Shown piece after piece: positions 12,619 through 15,075 of a DNA stretch of 15,075 nucleotides (position 1 is the stretch's first letter; each line of letters opens with the position of its first letter). Source of the stretch: an uncultured Acidimicrobiaceae bacterium. Its GTDB lineage: Bacteria > Actinomycetota > Acidimicrobiia > Acidimicrobiales > Ilumatobacteraceae. Made by a program: the position numbers and the translations under genes. The stretch is from positions 1 through 15,075 of the forward strand of contig CAIXHI010000366.1 in NCBI GenBank assembly GCA_903919215.1. Reading direction: 5' to 3'. The notes under the pieces are model-generated. The model made no database searches and was not told the DNA's origin. It saw only the letters and a program-made list of their open reading frames with translations.

Positions 12619-14697
12619 ATGTCCGCCGCACCCCACCTGGTTTCCGCCGAGGCGGCCACACAGCATCTCACCACCGTGCTGCACCTCCTGGCCGGCCCGC
12701 AGGCCACCCCGCGTGGCGACCAGGTGGCAGCAGTGCAGGCCATCGTGCAACCGGCAGCGCGGGTGCTGGTGGTGCAGGCCACTGGGTGGGGCAAGTCGGC
12801 CGTCTACTGGGCCGCCACGTCGGCGTTGCGTGCCGCCGGTGCCGGGCCCACGTTGGTCATCTCGCCCCTGCTGGCGCTGATGCGCGACCAAGTGTCAGCC
12901 GCCGAGCGTGCAGGCTTGCGCGCCGCCACGGTGAACAGCACCAACCTCGATGAGTGGAACCCGGTATTCGCCGCGCTCGACCGCGACGAGCTCGATGTGC
13001 TGCTGGTGTCGCCCGAGCGGTTGGGCAATCCGCGTTTCGCGGCCCGCCTCGACGAGCTCATGCGCCGCGTGGGTTTGGTGGTCATCGACGAAGCGCACTG
13101 CATCAGCGACTGGGGGTTCGACTTCCGGCCCGACTACCAGCGCCTGGCACGTGCGCTGCTGAACACGCCCAGCGCGTCGGTGCTCGCCACCACTGCCACG
13201 GCCAATCAGCGCGTCACCACGGATGTCGAGCGACAACTGGGCGACAACACGGTCACCTTCCGCGGCACGCTGGCGCGTACGTCGTTACGTCTGTCCGTGG
13301 TGCCCGAACTGTCCGCCATCGAGCGTTATGCGTGGGTCGCCGATGCATTGGCCACGATCGAGGGTTCGGGCATCATCTACGTGCTCACTGTCGCCGAGGC
13401 CGAGCGGCTGGCGGCGTTCCTGCGCCATTGCGGCTACTCCACACCTGCATACACCGGCCAGATGGAGGCCGACGATCGCGTGCGCATCGAAGACCTGCTG
13501 CGTCGCAACGAGGTCAAGGCCGTGGTCGCCACGTCGGCCCTCGGTATGGGATACGACAAACCCGACCTCGGATTCTGTATCCATGTCGGTTCACCGTCCA
13601 CACCGGTCGCCTACTACCAGCAGGTCGGGCGTGCTGGCCGCGCCGTCGCCCACGCCGAAGCGGTGCTGCTGCCGGCCGCCAACGATGAGCAGATCTGGGA
13701 GTACTTCGCCACCGCCTCGATACCCGACCCCGAGATGGCGGAGAAAGCGCTCACCGCGCTGTCTGCCGGGCCGCTCGGGCTGCTCGACATCGAGTCCGCC
13801 ACCGGTGCACGGCGCGGGCGGTTGGAGGCGCTGTTGAAGATCCTCGCGGTCGACGGTGTGGTGGCCAAGGACGGCACCCGTTGGGAAGCCACGGGTGCGC
13901 CCTACACACACGATCACGACAAGTGGCGCGCGCTGGCCGCCAGTCGCCGCGCCGAGGCCGACATCATGCGCCACTACGCGCACGGCGAGGGCTGTCTGAT
14001 GGCCTACCTACAGACCGCACTCGACGACCCAAACCCGGCACCGTGCGGCAAATGCTCGGTGTGCACCGGCGCGCTGCCCGGGCCCGGTGCGGTGCCAGGC
14101 GCGCAGCACCTCACCGCTGCACGCGAGTTCCTGCGCGGCGCCGATCTGGTCATCGACCCACGCAAACGGTGGCCCGGCGGCGTGTCGCGCAAAGGTGCCA
14201 TCGCCGGCATTGCCGAGGGGCGCGCCGTGGCCTTCGCCGACGACCCCGGATGGTCGGCCGAGGTGGCCGCGCTGCAACGCTCGGCGTGGAGCAGCATCCC
14301 ATCCGAGATGCTCGATGGCGCTGTGGCCGCGCTGGGTCGCTGGCGCAGCACGTGGCCGGCACGTCCCGTCGCCGTGGTGCCCGCACCGGCGTTCGGTGCA
14401 GAGATGCAGGCCAACCGCCTGCTGGCCCAACACCTGTCTGCGGTGGGGAAGCTGCCGCTGGTCGACTGCTTCACCATGCAGGGTGGTGCAGCGCCCGCCG
14501 ACTCGGCCAGCACGCCGGTGGTGGCCCACATCGAGGGCGCGCTGGTGCTCGATCCGGCCGCCGACGTGCCGCATGGGCCGGTGCTGTTGTGCGCCACCAG
14601 CATGCGCACGGGCTGGACGCTCACGGTCGCAGCCGCACTGTTGCACGAGGTGTTCGGCACCACCTCGATGCCACTGGTGCTGCACCGTCGGCCATGA
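12619..14697 (+). CDS. recQ: RecQ-family ATP-dependent DNA helicase with C-terminal PRTase-like region
   Basis: The protein has 692 residues. A Q-motif-like RGDQ is followed by motif I ATGWGKS (54-60), motif Ia LVISPLLALMRDQV, motif II DEAH (157-160) with the RecQ aromatic-rich loop CISDWGFDFRP, motif III ATTATA, motifs IV-V (GIIYVLT, ATSALGMGYDKP) and motif VI QQVGRAGR (334-341). Zinc-binding cysteines lie at 459, 476, 479 and 482, the same C-x16-C-x2-C-x2-C spacing as E. coli RecQ. A 3'-5' unwinding role in recombination and repair is expected from the family. The last 120 or so residues (VVPAPAFGAEM onwards, RTGWTLTVAAALL near 660) resemble the phosphoribosyltransferase-like tail of actinobacterial RecQs, but the loop reads LLCATSMRTG and lacks the acidic pair of active enzymes. 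ATG 12619 is chosen over a longer upstream frame because that frame only runs through the permease gene. There is no Shine-Dalgarno sequence; it is probably leaderless. Confidence 0.93.
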   Translation: MSAAPHLVSAEAATQHLTTVLHLLAGPQATPRGDQVAAVQAIVQPAARVLVVQATGWGKSAVYWAATSALRAAGAGPTLVISPLLALMRDQVSAAERAGLRAATVNSTNLDEWNPVFAALDRDELDVLLVSPERLGNPRFAARLDELMRRVGLVVIDEAHCISDWGFDFRPDYQRLARALLNTPSASVLATTATANQRVTTDVERQLGDNTVTFRGTLARTSLRLSVVPELSAIERYAWVADALATIEGSGIIYVLTVAEAERLAAFLRHCGYSTPAYTGQMEADDRVRIEDLLRRNEVKAVVATSALGMGYDKPDLGFCIHVGSPSTPVAYYQQVGRAGRAVAHAEAVLLPAANDEQIWEYFATASIPDPEMAEKALTALSAGPLGLLDIESATGARRGRLEALLKILAVDGVVAKDGTRWEATGAPYTHDHDKWRALAASRRAEADIMRHYAHGEGCLMAYLQTALDDPNPAPCGKCSVCTGALPGPGAVPGAQHLTAAREFLRGADLVIDPRKRWPGGVSRKGAIAGIAEGRAVAFADDPGWSAEVAALQRSAWSSIPSEMLDGAVAALGRWRSTWPARPVAVVPAPAFGAEMQANRLLAQHLSAVGKLPLVDCFTMQGGAAPADSASTPVVAHIEGALVLDPAADVPHGPVLLCATSMRTGWTLTVAAALLHEVFGTTSMPLVLHRRP

Positions 14698-14699
14698 AG

Positions 14700-14721
14700 T
14701 TCGCCGCTGCGAAATTCTTTT
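14700..14721 (+). terminator. Weak intrinsic terminator after recQ
   Basis: TTCGC-CGCT-GCGAA forms a 5-bp stem right after the recQ stop and is followed by ATTCTTTT. The stem is short, so termination may be partial. Confidence 0.4.
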
Positions 14722-14730
14722 CGTTCGGGG

Positions 14731-14757
14731 TTGTGATACGAACTGGTGTTCGATAAT
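14731..14757 (+). promoter_or_regulatory. Candidate promoter of the DUF222 gene
   Basis: TTGTGA (14731-14736, 4/6 match) and GATAAT (14752-14757, 5/6 match) are separated by 15 bases. Transcription would begin about 3 bases before ATG 14767, giving an almost leaderless message. The spacer is shorter than ideal, as expected for a promoter kept weak or repressible. Confidence 0.45.
14738..14753. promoter_or_regulatory. LexA/SOS box overlapping the DUF222 promoter
   Basis: ACGAACTGGTGTTCGA contains the perfect core CGAAC-N4-GTTCG (14739-14752) of the SOS box known from mycobacteria and other actinobacteria. It fills the spacer between the candidate -35 and -10 boxes and touches the -10, so bound LexA would block RNA polymerase. 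In Mycobacterium tuberculosis, 13E12-family genes are known LexA targets, which fits the gene downstream. Confidence 0.7.
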
Positions 14758-14766
14758 ACGAGAAGT

Positions 14767-15075
14767 ATGCACGACGCTCTCGAACTCCTCGAACTCGGAG
14801 CAGCAGCAGTCGCGATGACCAACGTGCACTCGCTGTCTCGTGAGGCGTTGGCGTTGGGTGCGCTGGGGTTGCAACAGCACCTCGATCGGGTCCGCGCGTT
14901 ACACGCTGTCGTGGTTGCCGAAGCCGACCGCCAGCGCGTGTGGGAAGGCTCCGGGGCACGCAACATGGCCGACTGGCTGGCCGGGCGCACCAACACCTCG
15001 TATGGCGACGCGGCCTCACGCGTCCGCCTGGGCGAAGCGTTCACTGCCTCGCCCGAACTGAAAGACGCAGTCGAC
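14767..15075 (+). CDS. DUF222 / 13E12-repeat family protein, N-terminus (HNH endonuclease family)
   Basis: Partial gene: 103 codons are open from ATG 14767 to the window end, with no stop. The visible part is helical, with features of the DUF222 N-terminal domain: a helix with VRALHAVVVAEADRQRVW, then GARNMADWLAGRTNTSYGDA, followed by SRVRLGEAFTASPELKDAV. Members of this large actinobacterial family usually carry an HNH nuclease domain at the C-terminus, which would lie outside this window, so nuclease activity here is inferred. They are often present in many genomic copies and behave as mobile or repeat-associated genes. An SOS box and promoter lie immediately upstream, so DNA damage probably induces it. 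Confidence 0.78.
   Translation, partial: MHDALELLELGAAAVAMTNVHSLSREALALGALGLQQHLDRVRALHAVVVAEADRQRVWEGSGARNMADWLAGRTNTSYGDAASRVRLGEAFTASPELKDAVD

Noticed and set aside
14004..15044. A 346-codon minus-strand frame opposite the end of recQ and the DUF222 start
   Set aside because: It covers two recognisable plus-strand genes, spans the SOS box and terminator, and has no recognisable domain.
1..15075. tRNA, rRNA, CRISPR array, riboswitch
   Set aside because: No cloverleaf, conserved rRNA segment, regularly spaced repeats or recognisable aptamer core was seen on either strand by eye.

Overview
The window looks like the chromosome of a GC-rich actinobacterium. Supporting signs are a DUF2510 membrane protein, a DUF222/13E12-type protein behind an actinobacterial-type LexA box, a RecQ with a C-terminal phosphoribosyltransferase-like region, and short or absent 5' leaders with TANNNT-like -10 boxes. 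Acidimicrobiia is my best guess at class level, but that is inference. No rRNA, tRNA, CRISPR array, transposase or integrase was seen.

Layout. (1) 1-93 (-) is the start of a LigB/DODA-type extradiol dioxygenase that leaves the window. (2) 302-4255 (+) is a complete four-gene import operon: lipoprotein solute-binding protein, two permeases and an ATPase of the spermidine/iron/phosphonate (PotABCD/AfuABC-like) class. A very strong hairpin sits just after the binding-protein gene. (3) 8203-4245 (-) is a tightly packed LolD/MacB-type exporter: ATPase, two FtsX-fold permeases, then a DUF2510-anchored exported protein. It is preceded by a small conserved protein of unknown function (8691-8278). (4) 8881-12551 (+) is a five-gene cassette with coupled or overlapping frames: a small secreted two-cysteine protein, a small four-cysteine lipoprotein, a membrane-fusion adaptor carrying a peptidoglycan-binding domain, a MacB-type ATPase, and an FtsX-type permease. 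(5) 12619-14697 (+) encodes RecQ. (6) 14767 onwards (+) is the start of a DUF222 (13E12-family, usually HNH endonuclease) protein, cut by the window end.

The most interesting region is the cassette at 8881-12551. It lies between two exact 34-bp direct repeats (8733-8766 and 12581-12614), starts in noticeably AT-richer DNA than its surroundings, and separates what would otherwise be a divergent gene pair. Its gene content suggests a dedicated export or self-protection machine for a small secreted, possibly bacteriocin-like, protein. That function is a hypothesis. The second copy of the repeat is also the immediate 5' flank of recQ, and its core CGTGGCAGGCTG occurs a third time just before the dioxygenase start at the same distance from the start codon. 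The core therefore looks like a -10 region of leaderless promoters.

A second regulatory point is a perfect-core LexA/SOS box at 14738-14753 overlapping the probable promoter of the DUF222 gene. Intergenic gaps are all short; none exceeds 300 bases.
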